From a virus, in the IMG/VR virus record IMGVR_UViG_3300046511_000626, positions 1 through 59,222 of that record: a stretch of 59,222 nt of DNA. One strand, given 5' to 3'. Under the pieces are notes generated by a model that did not search any database, was not told where the DNA came from, and saw nothing but the letters and a program-made list of their open reading frames with translations. This document shows, piece by piece, positions 44,282-52,282 of this stretch (position 1 is its first letter; the number at the start of each line of letters is the position of its first letter). The position numbers were made by a program, and so were the translations under genes.

Positions 44282-45006
44282 AACTCGCCGTACTCACGTG
44301 CGCCGCATTTCCCAGTGAAGGGGAAGCCCGGCGGAAACTCTGGATCTTTCTCCGATCGTGCGAGAAGTTCAACATCGATCCGATCCTGTACGGCATGGGA
44401 ACCCAACAGTTCCCTGGGTACAAACGGATGATGCTCGACATGCAGTTGGAAGCATTGTGGAATATCCCGGCTGGCTACACTCACGTTCTATTCACTGATG
44501 GCTGGGACGCGTTCTTCACGGCGCCACTGGAGGAAATCTGCCGGAAGTACGCCAACATGCTCTATCCAGACTTCCTCGCGTCGGCCTACATCGGTCTCGG
44601 CAACGAATCCGACATGTCGAAATATGCTGGCTGTTTTGATCCAAATGTTATGTATCGGTACCCAAACCGTGGCGGCTACATTGCCGCGATCGGCACCGCG
44701 CGCTACTACTTCGAAGCAATGGTCAACATGCCACACCAGACCGGCGATGACTGCTTCAACTGGTACGAGGGATGGCGCGAGGGCTGGTTCCGGCCGACGC
44801 TGGACAGCGGCTGCGAAATCTTCCAAGTGTCGGATGTCAATGCGGCGCTGACGATCACTCGCGATGCCTACGAGGAACCACGACTCGTAAACACATTGAC
44901 CAAATCGCAACCGTGCGTCTTTCATCTATCCGGCGGGTACACGGATCCAGAAACCGGCAAAGACGCTGCCCTGAAGCCGTGGGCAAGAGCATTAGGAGTT
45001 ATATGA
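44278..45006 (+). CDS. GT25/PLOD-like glycosyltransferase
   Basis: A 242-residue protein resembling the glycosyltransferase domain of procollagen lysyl hydroxylase (LH3) and related GT-A enzymes: VLFTDGWDAFF (metal-binding D-x-x-D), NRGGYIAAIGTARYYFEAMV, GDDCFNWYEGWREGW, and FHLSGGYTDPETGKDAALKP, where the final His often binds the metal. Known relatives add glucose or galactose to hydroxylysine-linked sugars or other acceptors. The acceptor here is unknown. Confidence 0.7.
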   Translation: MKLAVLTCAAFPSEGEARRKLWIFLRSCEKFNIDPILYGMGTQQFPGYKRMMLDMQLEALWNIPAGYTHVLFTDGWDAFFTAPLEEICRKYANMLYPDFLASAYIGLGNESDMSKYAGCFDPNVMYRYPNRGGYIAAIGTARYYFEAMVNMPHQTGDDCFNWYEGWREGWFRPTLDSGCEIFQVSDVNAALTITRDAYEEPRLVNTLTKSQPCVFHLSGGYTDPETGKDAALKPWARALGVI

Positions 45007-45560
45007 AAACGTTCGACGAAGTTTGGAAGTTCACCGACACGGTACCGGGATCGTTCACGCGCCTGAGCGCGGAGAAGCTGTACGAACTGGGACTCTGTGT
45101 TCCTTGGGGCGGCAACGTTGCCGAAATTGGAGTGGACCAGGGACGAAGCCTGAGCGTGATGCTGTTTGCCACGCTGGGCCTTTCACCGATGTTCTACCTG
45201 GTCGACAGTTGGGAAAGCGTTCTGATCGACAACCAAGCCAAGGTTGAAGACCTGATCAAGAAGTTCTCTCCGACACCGAACTACGCCGTGCTGCAGATGA
45301 GATCGGCCGCGGCCGCTAAACTCGTGATGGCAACGCTGGATCTGGTTCACATCGACGCACACCACTTTGACGATATCGACGACGGTGGCCCATCAAAGGA
45401 TTGCGAACTATGGCTGCCGAAGGTCAAGCCAGGAGGGGTGGCGTGCTTCCACGACTATCACAGTTGTTTTGATGACGTGACCATCGCCGTCGACAAGTAC
45501 TGTGCCGGCTGGGAAGACCTGGGCGACTGGGACGGACTGGCGATCCGGAGGAAGCCGTGA
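45003..45560 (+). CDS. SAM-dependent methyltransferase 2
   Basis: A 185-residue class I methyltransferase: NVAEIGVDQGRSLSVMLF (motif I), FYLVDSWE (end of strand 2), LDLVHIDAHHFDDIDD (strand 4), PKVKPGGVACFHDYHS (strand 5). Methyltransf_24-like; it resembles the third methyltransferase in layout, so the two may act on one glycan. Overlaps neighbours by 4 bp. Confidence 0.8.
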   Translation: MKTFDEVWKFTDTVPGSFTRLSAEKLYELGLCVPWGGNVAEIGVDQGRSLSVMLFATLGLSPMFYLVDSWESVLIDNQAKVEDLIKKFSPTPNYAVLQMRSAAAAKLVMATLDLVHIDAHHFDDIDDGGPSKDCELWLPKVKPGGVACFHDYHSCFDDVTIAVDKYCAGWEDLGDWDGLAIRRKP

Positions 45561-45739
45561 AGCAATTGAGCTACTGGCTTCAGATGGGTTCCTGTGTGAT
45601 TTGTGCTGCAACCATTACCTATAAAGCGTTTTTCACACATTCCGATCTTGTGTTCGCGTGGCTCCCCTGCATTCTTTCTCTCCTACGTCGTATGCAGGAA
45701 TTGGAGGCGGCCAAAAAGGAGATCCATGCTCATATTTGA
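45557..45739 (+). CDS. Small membrane protein in the glycan cassette
   Basis: A 60-residue protein with one or two membrane helices (YWLQMGSCVICAATITYKAF, LVFAWLPCILSLL) and a charged helical end. GTG start at 45557 overlaps the previous stop. It may anchor the cassette enzymes at the membrane; unproven. Confidence 0.55.
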   Translation: MKQLSYWLQMGSCVICAATITYKAFFTHSDLVFAWLPCILSLLRRMQELEAAKKEIHAHI

Positions 45740-46268
45740 AAAAGCCTACGAGTTCACGTCCACGATCGGTTCCCACACGTCGTTCGAGGAGGAAGAGTGT
45801 GCGGCGTACTTCGGCATTCTGATGTCACTGCCTGAAAAATCTACGATTGTTGAAGTGGGACTGGAGTATGGCAGATCCAGTTCAATCGCCCTACAGGTGG
45901 CGACGGAGAGGCAGTTGGGGTACTGGGGAATTGATCCAGAGATAAAGCCAGAGTTCCGCAAAATGCTGGCGACGGTCCCACGTCTCCCACAAATGAGTCT
46001 GTCGCCGTATCGCAGTTCTGAGACGGATACCGATCTGAAAATTGGCGCAATCCTGATTGACGGCGATCATTCCTATGCTGGCGTATCGATCGACTGCCAT
46101 CACTTCCTACCCAGTGTCTCGGTGGATGGCTATGCGTTCTTCCACGATTACCGAAGGGAAAGCTTGCCCGATGTGACGAAGGCCGTCGATGACTACATGA
46201 AAGATCGGCCGCAATGGCAACCTGTTGGAGTAGCCGGAACACTCGGAGTATGGCGGAGGATCGCATGA
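45726..46268 (+). CDS. SAM-dependent methyltransferase 3
   Basis: A 180-residue class I methyltransferase with TIVEVGLEYGRSSSIALQVA (motif I), YWGIDPEI (strand 2), GAILIDGDHSYAGVSID (strand 4) and a conserved FFHDYRR stretch. Same Methyltransf_24 group as the one at 45003; the D-G-D-H-[ST]-Y motif is characteristic of that group. ATG 45726 with AGGAGATCC upstream. Confidence 0.8.
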   Translation: MLIFEKAYEFTSTIGSHTSFEEEECAAYFGILMSLPEKSTIVEVGLEYGRSSSIALQVATERQLGYWGIDPEIKPEFRKMLATVPRLPQMSLSPYRSSETDTDLKIGAILIDGDHSYAGVSIDCHHFLPSVSVDGYAFFHDYRRESLPDVTKAVDDYMKDRPQWQPVGVAGTLGVWRRIA

Positions 46269-46363
46269 CGTGGCCACAGGTGGTCCATGACTGTGTGTTC
46301 TATATCGCTGTTGCAGTGTGCGTCTTCGCTTTTTTCAGGTACGTGATAGGAGGCAAAGAATGA
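46265..46363 (+). CDS. Tiny membrane protein
   Basis: A 32-residue protein, MTWPQVVHDCVFYIAVAVCV then FAFFRYVIGGKE, one transmembrane helix. Overlaps both neighbours by 4 bp. GGAGG before the next gene is inside its end. Confidence 0.5.
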   Translation: MTWPQVVHDCVFYIAVAVCVFAFFRYVIGGKE

Positions 46364-46977
46364 CAGATAGAAAAACGTTCGATAACTCCGCAGATCTTGG
46401 AAAGTGGTACGACGAACACTACATCGAGATGGGCGACGGCTGGCACACCCCGGCCGAAGAGGTCAATCGACACCTGGATGATATCGGGGTTCCGTTCGAC
46501 AAAACGAAGTGGTTGCTCGACGTCGGTTGCGGCGCCGGCCACTTCCTGCAGGAAGCAACGAAACGGGTCAGTTGCGTCGGCATTGAATTGAGTCGGATCG
46601 GACTGGCCCACACGACACTTCGAGCACCAGAAGCAAAACTGATTCTCGGAGATATCGGCAACGGAATCAGCCTTCCGGTATTCGACATCATGAGTGCTGG
46701 TACCGACCAATTCGACTACATCGTCAGCATCGGTTCCCTGGAACACATCGTCGATCTTTCACAGGCGCTGGATAACATCCGTGCGCTGATGAAGGACGAC
46801 GGCAAGTTCTACTTCTACTGCCCGAACGAATTGTGGATGCACTTCGATCAACCAAACGAACAGACCAAGCCGGACAAAGACTGGATTGAACTGTTCGCCT
46901 CTCACGGGCTCCGTACGCTTCGATTCACACGCTGGAACGACAACACGGCCTTCTTTGGAGATAAAGGGCAACTATGA
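46360..46977 (+). CDS. SAM-dependent methyltransferase 4
   Basis: A 205-residue Methyltransf_11-type enzyme: WLLDVGCGAGHFLQEATKRV, CVGIELSRIGLA, FDYIVSIGSLEHIVDLSQAL and MKDDGKFYFYCPNE, the complete SAM-binding set. This type methylates varied small molecules, in particular sugars and lipids. ATG 46360 after GGAGG. Confidence 0.85.
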   Translation: MTDRKTFDNSADLGKWYDEHYIEMGDGWHTPAEEVNRHLDDIGVPFDKTKWLLDVGCGAGHFLQEATKRVSCVGIELSRIGLAHTTLRAPEAKLILGDIGNGISLPVFDIMSAGTDQFDYIVSIGSLEHIVDLSQALDNIRALMKDDGKFYFYCPNELWMHFDQPNEQTKPDKDWIELFASHGLRTLRFTRWNDNTAFFGDKGQL

Positions 46978-47723
46978 AGATGTGCATCATCACCGCGCAC
47001 GCCGGCGCCGACTCGCTGCAACGGGCCGTAGAAAGTTGGGTAGGGAAGAAAGTCTCACCGATGGCAGGAATGGTTCCACCAGACCTGATTGTGAACGAAA
47101 ACGGACTCGAGGTTTACATCACGTCCGGAGCCTCGGGAATGCTCCCAGCATTCCAACATGCGTTAGGAGCGACGGGCGAATACGACATTCTCGCCTACCT
47201 GCACGACGACACGATCATCAACGATCCAGGTTGGGTTGCTAAGGTGATGCGGGAGTTCGAAGATCCGAAGGTGGGCCTCGTTGGCTTCGGCGGCGCCACC
47301 CGCCACGGGGATCCCTTCATGTACAACAAGCCGTACGAATACCAGCAACTGGCGCGCGCCGGCTTCGCTTCGAACATGCGAGACGCGGAGAACCACGGGG
47401 AACGATTCACCGGCAGCCGGGACGTCGCCGTACTCGACGGATTCGCCCTGATAGTCAGGAGGGCAGTTCTCGAAGCTGCCGGCGGCTGGCCATTGAACAC
47501 ACCGATCGGTTACGTGTGCTACGACTACTGGCTGTCCTGCATGGCGCGCCGGCTGGGGTACCGGATCCGACGGGTGGGGGTGGCCTGTGACCACCTGGGC
47601 GGCCAGACGTTCGTGAAGCTTGGTATTGGGCAGGATCCCAAACACTGGAAACAGTACCTGGATTCCCACCGATACATTTACGACGAGTTCAAAGACGTGC
47701 TGCCGTACGAGGTTCCACGGTGA
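46974..47723 (+). CDS. GT2-type glycosyltransferase B
   Basis: A 249-residue GT-A enzyme: CIITAHAGADSLQRAVESWV opening, LAYLHDDTIINDPGW (HDD metal site, residues 77-79), GGATRHGDPFMYN and DGFALIVRRAVLEAAGGWPL (acceptor region), and DYWLSCMARRLGYRIRRVGV. Probably adds a sugar to the glycan made by the neighbouring enzymes. Confidence 0.85.
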   Translation: MKMCIITAHAGADSLQRAVESWVGKKVSPMAGMVPPDLIVNENGLEVYITSGASGMLPAFQHALGATGEYDILAYLHDDTIINDPGWVAKVMREFEDPKVGLVGFGGATRHGDPFMYNKPYEYQQLARAGFASNMRDAENHGERFTGSRDVAVLDGFALIVRRAVLEAAGGWPLNTPIGYVCYDYWLSCMARRLGYRIRRVGVACDHLGGQTFVKLGIGQDPKHWKQYLDSHRYIYDEFKDVLPYEVPR

Positions 47724-47944
47724 CAGGTGGCGAATGGATCGTGGCGATGGGCGACGAACTGAAAGAGAAAGGATACGAGTTTGTTTATTACGGTGGATTG
47801 CCATTGGTGAAGCGCGAAACGACAGCGTCCTTTGAAGCGAAACGCAAGTTTTTGAAAGAGCGATTCAATACACCGTGCACGAGAGCAATTTACGCCGAGG
47901 GAACACTGTTCGTTCCGCCGGGACTGAAACTGGAGAAACCATGA
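47720..47944 (+). CDS. Small protein of the cassette, unknown
   Basis: A 74-residue, mainly helical protein starting at GTG 47720 (overlapping TGA), with a KRETTASFEAKRKFLKERFN segment. No family recognised. Sits between a glycosyltransferase and a methyltransferase. Confidence 0.55.
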   Translation: MTGGEWIVAMGDELKEKGYEFVYYGGLPLVKRETTASFEAKRKFLKERFNTPCTRAIYAEGTLFVPPGLKLEKP

Positions 47945-48453
47945 TTGGACTGAACTGCGGTAGCGGTCAACGACCCTTCGACAGGGAACAGGGATGGTGC
48001 AACATAGACATCAATCCCCGATGGAATCCCGACGTACTGGGACACTGGAACAATCTGACGCCGTTTGAGGACAACAGCGTCGACCTTGTCGTTTCTCACC
48101 ATTCTCTGGAGCACGTCGGCTGTGGTGAGGGGAGCGGTTTCGTGACGGAAGCCTACAGGGTTCTGAAGACCGGTGGGAGCCTTCTGGTGTTCGTGCCGGA
48201 AATGCGGAAGCTGGCCAATATGTGGTTGCGAGGGGAGCTCACCGAACAGTTGTACATGACCAACGTGTACGGCGCCTACATGGGCGACGAAGCCGATCGG
48301 CACAAGTGGGGATACTCGCAACAGGGGCTGGGGGAATATCTCTCACGAACGGCAAGCTTTCGGGAGGTTCGGCCCTTCGACTGGCGCCCGATCGCCGGCG
48401 CCGATATCGCCCGTGACGATCGATGGATTCTGGGAATGGAAGCGGTCAAATAA
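47941..48453 (+). CDS. SAM-dependent methyltransferase 5
   Basis: A 170-residue Methyltransf_11-like enzyme, unusually short at the N-terminus: it starts right at motif I (MIGLNCGSGQRPFDREQGWC), then NIDINPRWNPDV, VDLVVSHHSLEHVGCGEGS and LKTGGSLLVFVPEM. The L-N-[LC]-G-[CS]-G form is typical of methyltransferases in polysaccharide gene clusters. Confidence 0.85.
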   Translation: MIGLNCGSGQRPFDREQGWCNIDINPRWNPDVLGHWNNLTPFEDNSVDLVVSHHSLEHVGCGEGSGFVTEAYRVLKTGGSLLVFVPEMRKLANMWLRGELTEQLYMTNVYGAYMGDEADRHKWGYSQQGLGEYLSRTASFREVRPFDWRPIAGADIARDDRWILGMEAVK

Positions 48454-48464
48454 GGGGGCTAACA

Positions 48465-48881
48465 GTGAGCAAGGTCGACTACGCACACAAAGAAGCGTTC
48501 TGTCTCATGCAATACAAATGCGACCAGTGTGGACATTTGGAGGTTCTTTGGAATTCCAGAGATGGAGTAACGCCGTTTACGATCCCATGCGGAAATTGCG
48601 GCAAGTCCTCAACGCATGTGGACTGGAATAGGGACACCAGGGCCGTCGGATTCCTGCCGCAACTGGACGATGATGCGCGAGTTTTCGTTGACGTCACAAA
48701 GGAACGTGCCGTCGAATTTGCCACACGTCGGATGCTGCTTTTTGTCGATGATCCAAACTATCCGGCACCACCGAAAGACTCTCCGGAATGGAATCGCCTG
48801 ATCGCCCAACTGACCGAGGATTTTTACCATAACGGGGAAGCCCCCGACATTACTACTGCGAAGGAGCTGAGAACTAAATGA
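48465..48881 (+). CDS. Zinc-ribbon protein, unknown
   Basis: A 138-residue protein starting at GTG 48465 (AAGGGGG upstream), with CDQCG and CGNCG about 30 residues apart, a zinc ribbon, then a mixed domain. Its presence inside the glycan cassette is not explained. Confidence 0.6.
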   Translation: MSKVDYAHKEAFCLMQYKCDQCGHLEVLWNSRDGVTPFTIPCGNCGKSSTHVDWNRDTRAVGFLPQLDDDARVFVDVTKERAVEFATRRMLLFVDDPNYPAPPKDSPEWNRLIAQLTEDFYHNGEAPDITTAKELRTK

Positions 48882-49606
48882 AACGAGAACTCGATTATTC
48901 GAATGTGAACCCGGTGGTGATGCTGTGCAGGAATGCCCTGCAGTTGACGAAGAACGCGGTCCGATCGGTGATGGAACAGGATATCCCGACACTGCTTCAT
49001 GTGGTTGACAACGACAGCCAGGACGGCACGACGGAGTTCCTGGAAAGCTGCTGTCCCAACACCACCACGTTCCGGCCGGCGCAAGGGGTTTCCTCCGGAT
49101 GGAACTACGCTCTGACGAACATTTTCCGAGTCTGTGACCACGCACTTGTCGTAAATAATGACGTAGTACTTCGCCCGGACACGTACCGTTCGCTTCTCGA
49201 GGACGGCGGAGATTTTGTCACGGCAGTCAGCGTCGACAACCTGAAGGGAATCGAAGGCGACTGGGCGAAAGCACCGCGCCCACATCCGGACTTCAGTTGT
49301 TTCATGCTTCGCAAATCGGTTTGGGATAAAGTCGGTGCATTCGACGAAACAATGAGACTCTACGCCTCCGACGCGGACTATCACGTCCGGATGCACAAAG
49401 CCGGCATCGAGGCCTACACGATCGGGATCCCGTTCTTTCATTACGCCAGCGGAACGTTGAAGACAGCGACGCCCGGCGAGAAAGCTTCAATCTCCGAACA
49501 GGCCGACAAGGATCGGTACACCTTCGAGCTAAAGTGGGGCTGCAAGGTTGGATCCAAGCAGTACTACGAGATGTTCGGACATGGGGCACCTGATGAGAAA
49601 GATTAA
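48878..49606 (+). CDS. GT2-type glycosyltransferase C
   Basis: A 242-residue GT-A enzyme: VVMLCRNALQLTKNAVRSVM opening, VVDNDSQDGTTEFLES (UDP/nucleotide site), ALVVNNDVVLRPDTY (NND metal motif), FSCFMLRKSVWDKVGAFDET and DADYHVRMHKAGIEAYTIG. The last segment is typical of rhamnosyl- and related GT2 enzymes. It overlaps the next gene by 14 bp. Confidence 0.88.
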   Translation: MKRELDYSNVNPVVMLCRNALQLTKNAVRSVMEQDIPTLLHVVDNDSQDGTTEFLESCCPNTTTFRPAQGVSSGWNYALTNIFRVCDHALVVNNDVVLRPDTYRSLLEDGGDFVTAVSVDNLKGIEGDWAKAPRPHPDFSCFMLRKSVWDKVGAFDETMRLYASDADYHVRMHKAGIEAYTIGIPFFHYASGTLKTATPGEKASISEQADKDRYTFELKWGCKVGSKQYYEMFGHGAPDEKD

Positions 49607-50054
49607 GCCGAAACCGAAACTCAAGAAGCCGGCGCGACGGGTACGCCGAAGTCCATACGGCCGCGCGCTGGAACTGGCGACGAAACGGTACGAGAAGGCC
49701 ATCGCGGAGTACATCAAGTGTCAAACTCGTATGGCCGCGCTCGAGCAGGAGATTCCCAGTCTCGATGAAGTCAAGCGCGTACTCGAGGGCCACATGCACG
49801 GAGGCAAACCCACAGCTCCGGCGCTGAATCCGTTGCCGGTGCGGGAATCGCCACGGCCGCCGGCGCCGCCAGTGGAACTGCCAGCGGCCGTCATAAGCCG
49901 TGTTCCACCACACTTGCTGCGTTACATTACTCCTCACCCGTCGATTGCGCGCGGATCACAGGCCCAGGGAAGCGTTGTGAAAACGAATCTTCCCGGCGGT
50001 GATGATGACGACAGGTTCCTGCCCGAACCGGGCGGCGTAGAAGTTTTGCCATGA
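49593..50054 (+). CDS. Basic, proline-rich protein
   Basis: A 153-residue protein. A very basic start (MRKIKPKPKLKKPARRVRRS), a short helix with YEKAIAEYIKCQTRMAALEQ, a Pro/Ala-rich linker and an acidic end. ATG 49593 with GGGG upstream; ATG 49581 is an alternative. No family recognised; the charge suggests it bridges nucleic acid or an acidic partner. Confidence 0.55.
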   Translation: MRKIKPKPKLKKPARRVRRSPYGRALELATKRYEKAIAEYIKCQTRMAALEQEIPSLDEVKRVLEGHMHGGKPTAPALNPLPVRESPRPPAPPVELPAAVISRVPPHLLRYITPHPSIARGSQAQGSVVKTNLPGGDDDDRFLPEPGGVEVLP

Positions 50055-50067
50055 AAGGATTGAATGA

Positions 50068-51372
50068 ATGAGAGTCCCGCTCCTGATCATCTCCGATGCA
50101 CCGTCGGCTTCAAGTGGACTGGGCCGAATCACCCGCGACCTGGCGCTGGGAATCCATCACAATCTTCCCGATGAATACGAAGTTGCCACCTTTGGATATG
50201 GAGGTAGCGGCGATCGCAACCTTCCGTTCATTCAGTACCCAATCGAGAACATGCACGAATGGTTCCTGCCCACCCTGCAGGACGTCTGGTACAACTTCGC
50301 CGGCACCCGCAAAGGCGCCGTGTTGTGCGTATGGGATCCGGCGCGGCTGCTTTGGTTCGGTCGGCCAGACCAGAAGCTATGGAGCCGTAACAAGGAAATG
50401 AGCGAATGGCTGATGACGAAACCATTCGAAAAGTGGATCTACGCGCCGATGGATGCCGAAGGACCGATGGGGAAATTGTCGATCGCCAACGCTGAATGTT
50501 TGTACGGGTTCGATCGGATCATCGCCTACAGCGAATGGGAAAAGAAAGTCATCGAGGAAACCTACTCGGAATTCGACTGCAGAGCGCGCGACCTGATCGC
50601 AATTCCCCACGGCATTCACACCCACGTTTTTCACCCACGCCGGGAAGCGGATCGCCGCGGTGTGTTTCGCCAGGACTTCGGCTTTGTCGGCAACGTACTC
50701 GAGGACTACGAAAAGATCGTGGGAATCGTCGCCACCAACAACACGCGGAAGGATTACGGCTTGGCGATCGGAGCGCTGTCAGAAGTCAATAAAGAGGTAC
50801 CGATTCGGGTTTTCATTCAGATTGATCAGGTCGAGAAGAACTGGGCGATCGGTACCTTGCTGCAGGACTTCAATATGATCCACCGCGCGTTCATCAGCGT
50901 CAAGTTGGTCAGCGACGATGCAATGGCGAAAGCCTACTCCGCGTGCGACCTGACCCTGGGCATCGGTCCGGAGGGATTCGGCTTTCCGATCTTCGAGAGC
51001 CTGGCATGTGGAACACCGGTGATCGCCGGCAGCGTCGGCGGCCACGCCGAACATATGGACCCGGAGTACCTGATCAAGCCGGATCTGACACGTCTGGAGA
51101 GTGTATTCAACTGCGTACGGCCGGTCTATGACCCGAAGAAATGGGCGTGGAAGATCAAAAAGGCATTAACTCGGAACGACGCGACACCGCACCGCTTTCT
51201 GGTTGGGAAATCGCTGTTACCGCCGCGGCTGGACTGGAAGAACCTTTGGGCTGCGGAGTGGGGCCCGTACTTCAAGAGACAGCATCAAAGATTTCAATCG
51301 CCGGAGCCGATTCTGGTTGTCCCCAGCAACAGTCCCGAAATGGACACGGCGCCAGAGGCCCGTCGCACGTAG
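50068..51372 (+). CDS. GT4-type glycosyltransferase
   Basis: A 434-residue GT-B enzyme (retaining). N-domain: LLIISDAPSASSGLGRITRD, the usual G-x-G-R loop for the acceptor side; C-domain: FGFVGNVLEDYEKIVGIVAT, LTLGIGPEGFGFPIFESLAC then GTPVIAG, the E-x7-E donor motif. It is the longest enzyme of the cassette and its last gene. It overlaps the convergent nuclease-like gene by 101 bp at the 3' end. Confidence 0.88.
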   Translation: MRVPLLIISDAPSASSGLGRITRDLALGIHHNLPDEYEVATFGYGGSGDRNLPFIQYPIENMHEWFLPTLQDVWYNFAGTRKGAVLCVWDPARLLWFGRPDQKLWSRNKEMSEWLMTKPFEKWIYAPMDAEGPMGKLSIANAECLYGFDRIIAYSEWEKKVIEETYSEFDCRARDLIAIPHGIHTHVFHPRREADRRGVFRQDFGFVGNVLEDYEKIVGIVATNNTRKDYGLAIGALSEVNKEVPIRVFIQIDQVEKNWAIGTLLQDFNMIHRAFISVKLVSDDAMAKAYSACDLTLGIGPEGFGFPIFESLACGTPVIAGSVGGHAEHMDPEYLIKPDLTRLESVFNCVRPVYDPKKWAWKIKKALTRNDATPHRFLVGKSLLPPRLDWKNLWAAEWGPYFKRQHQRFQSPEPILVVPSNSPEMDTAPEARRT

Positions 51373-52192
51373 ACAGCTGCTTATCCGGGAGCTCGGTAAC
51401 GCGTCTCACGATATCGAGCTTCCGTTTCGCCATATCCCGGATTCGTCCCGCTTCGAGCTCACCAGGCAATGGTATCTCCACAACGAATAAGGACTCCTGC
51501 AGCACGTCGTCTTCGAACATGGCCTGGAGCCAGGTATGCCGGTCAATCTCGTCGTGCTCCTCGCGAAACACCGGGATCCAGGTTTCCTTGAATCCCTCGA
51601 TCGTTCCGCGGCTTCGTTTCTTGAATCTCAAACTACTTTTCTGCGGATGCAACAGCGCCTTGGACCAGAACCCGTGGCGCCGGCCGCCGCTCATCGGACC
51701 CATCTGCGCGACGATCATTTGCATCGGCATTTCCAACATGCAGACTTCCCCGATACCGAACCAGGAACGAACCTCATGTTCTTTGCGGTCTTCGTTCCAA
51801 CTGGAAACCGGAAGAAACCGTCGAAGGGTCGTTCCGGATGGATCCAACAGCGCAGAATAGTTCCACGAAGAACCTTTTGTATGGACTTGCAGCCATGGCG
51901 GGGTATTCGGCTTTCGAATCGCGGAGGCAACCAGATCGGCGATCGCGGCGTGATTCATCACCGATCGGTACAGGTTGATACCCTCGGCATCCAGTCCGCG
52001 ATCAGATGCCAGCGTTACCAGTTCTTCGCCGGCGGACTCGCCGTAGTCGTCGCGGTCTTTCTCGAGGAGGGCAGCGGAAACGGCACGTCGAACCAGATCG
52101 GTTGACGTCATCCTGTGCTTTTCCCAGCGTCGGGCCCAGTAGCCGCGCCGGTTGCACATTTCGTATGCAGTAAGGATTTCAGCGGAATTCAT
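51272..52192 (-). CDS. Cas4-like Fe-S protein, possible degenerate nuclease
   Basis: A 306-residue protein. An N-terminal cysteine in ILTAYEMCNRRGYWARRW (Cys13) and a C-terminal CDGPLAPCPFRDCCWG cluster bracket the middle, as in Cas4/AddB nucleases with an Fe-S cluster. The PD-(D/E)XK core (a D followed by E-x-K) could not be located with confidence, so the enzyme may be divergent or inactive. Placed at the end of the late operon, tail-to-tail with the GT4 gene. Confidence 0.55.
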   Translation of the reverse strand: MNSAEILTAYEMCNRRGYWARRWEKHRMTSTDLVRRAVSAALLEKDRDDYGESAGEELVTLASDRGLDAEGINLYRSVMNHAAIADLVASAIRKPNTPPWLQVHTKGSSWNYSALLDPSGTTLRRFLPVSSWNEDRKEHEVRSWFGIGEVCMLEMPMQMIVAQMGPMSGGRRHGFWSKALLHPQKSSLRFKKRSRGTIEGFKETWIPVFREEHDEIDRHTWLQAMFEDDVLQESLFVVEIPLPGELEAGRIRDMAKRKLDIVRRVTELPDKQLSTCDGPLAPCPFRDCCWGQPESAPAIEIFDAVS

Positions 52193-52282
52193 TGGATAAG
52201 GATCGTCCCCGGTCGAAGGCGCGCGGCTAATCTCCTAAACGAACCCGTTTGGATATCGAAGGGTTCCCATTCCGGGAATATA

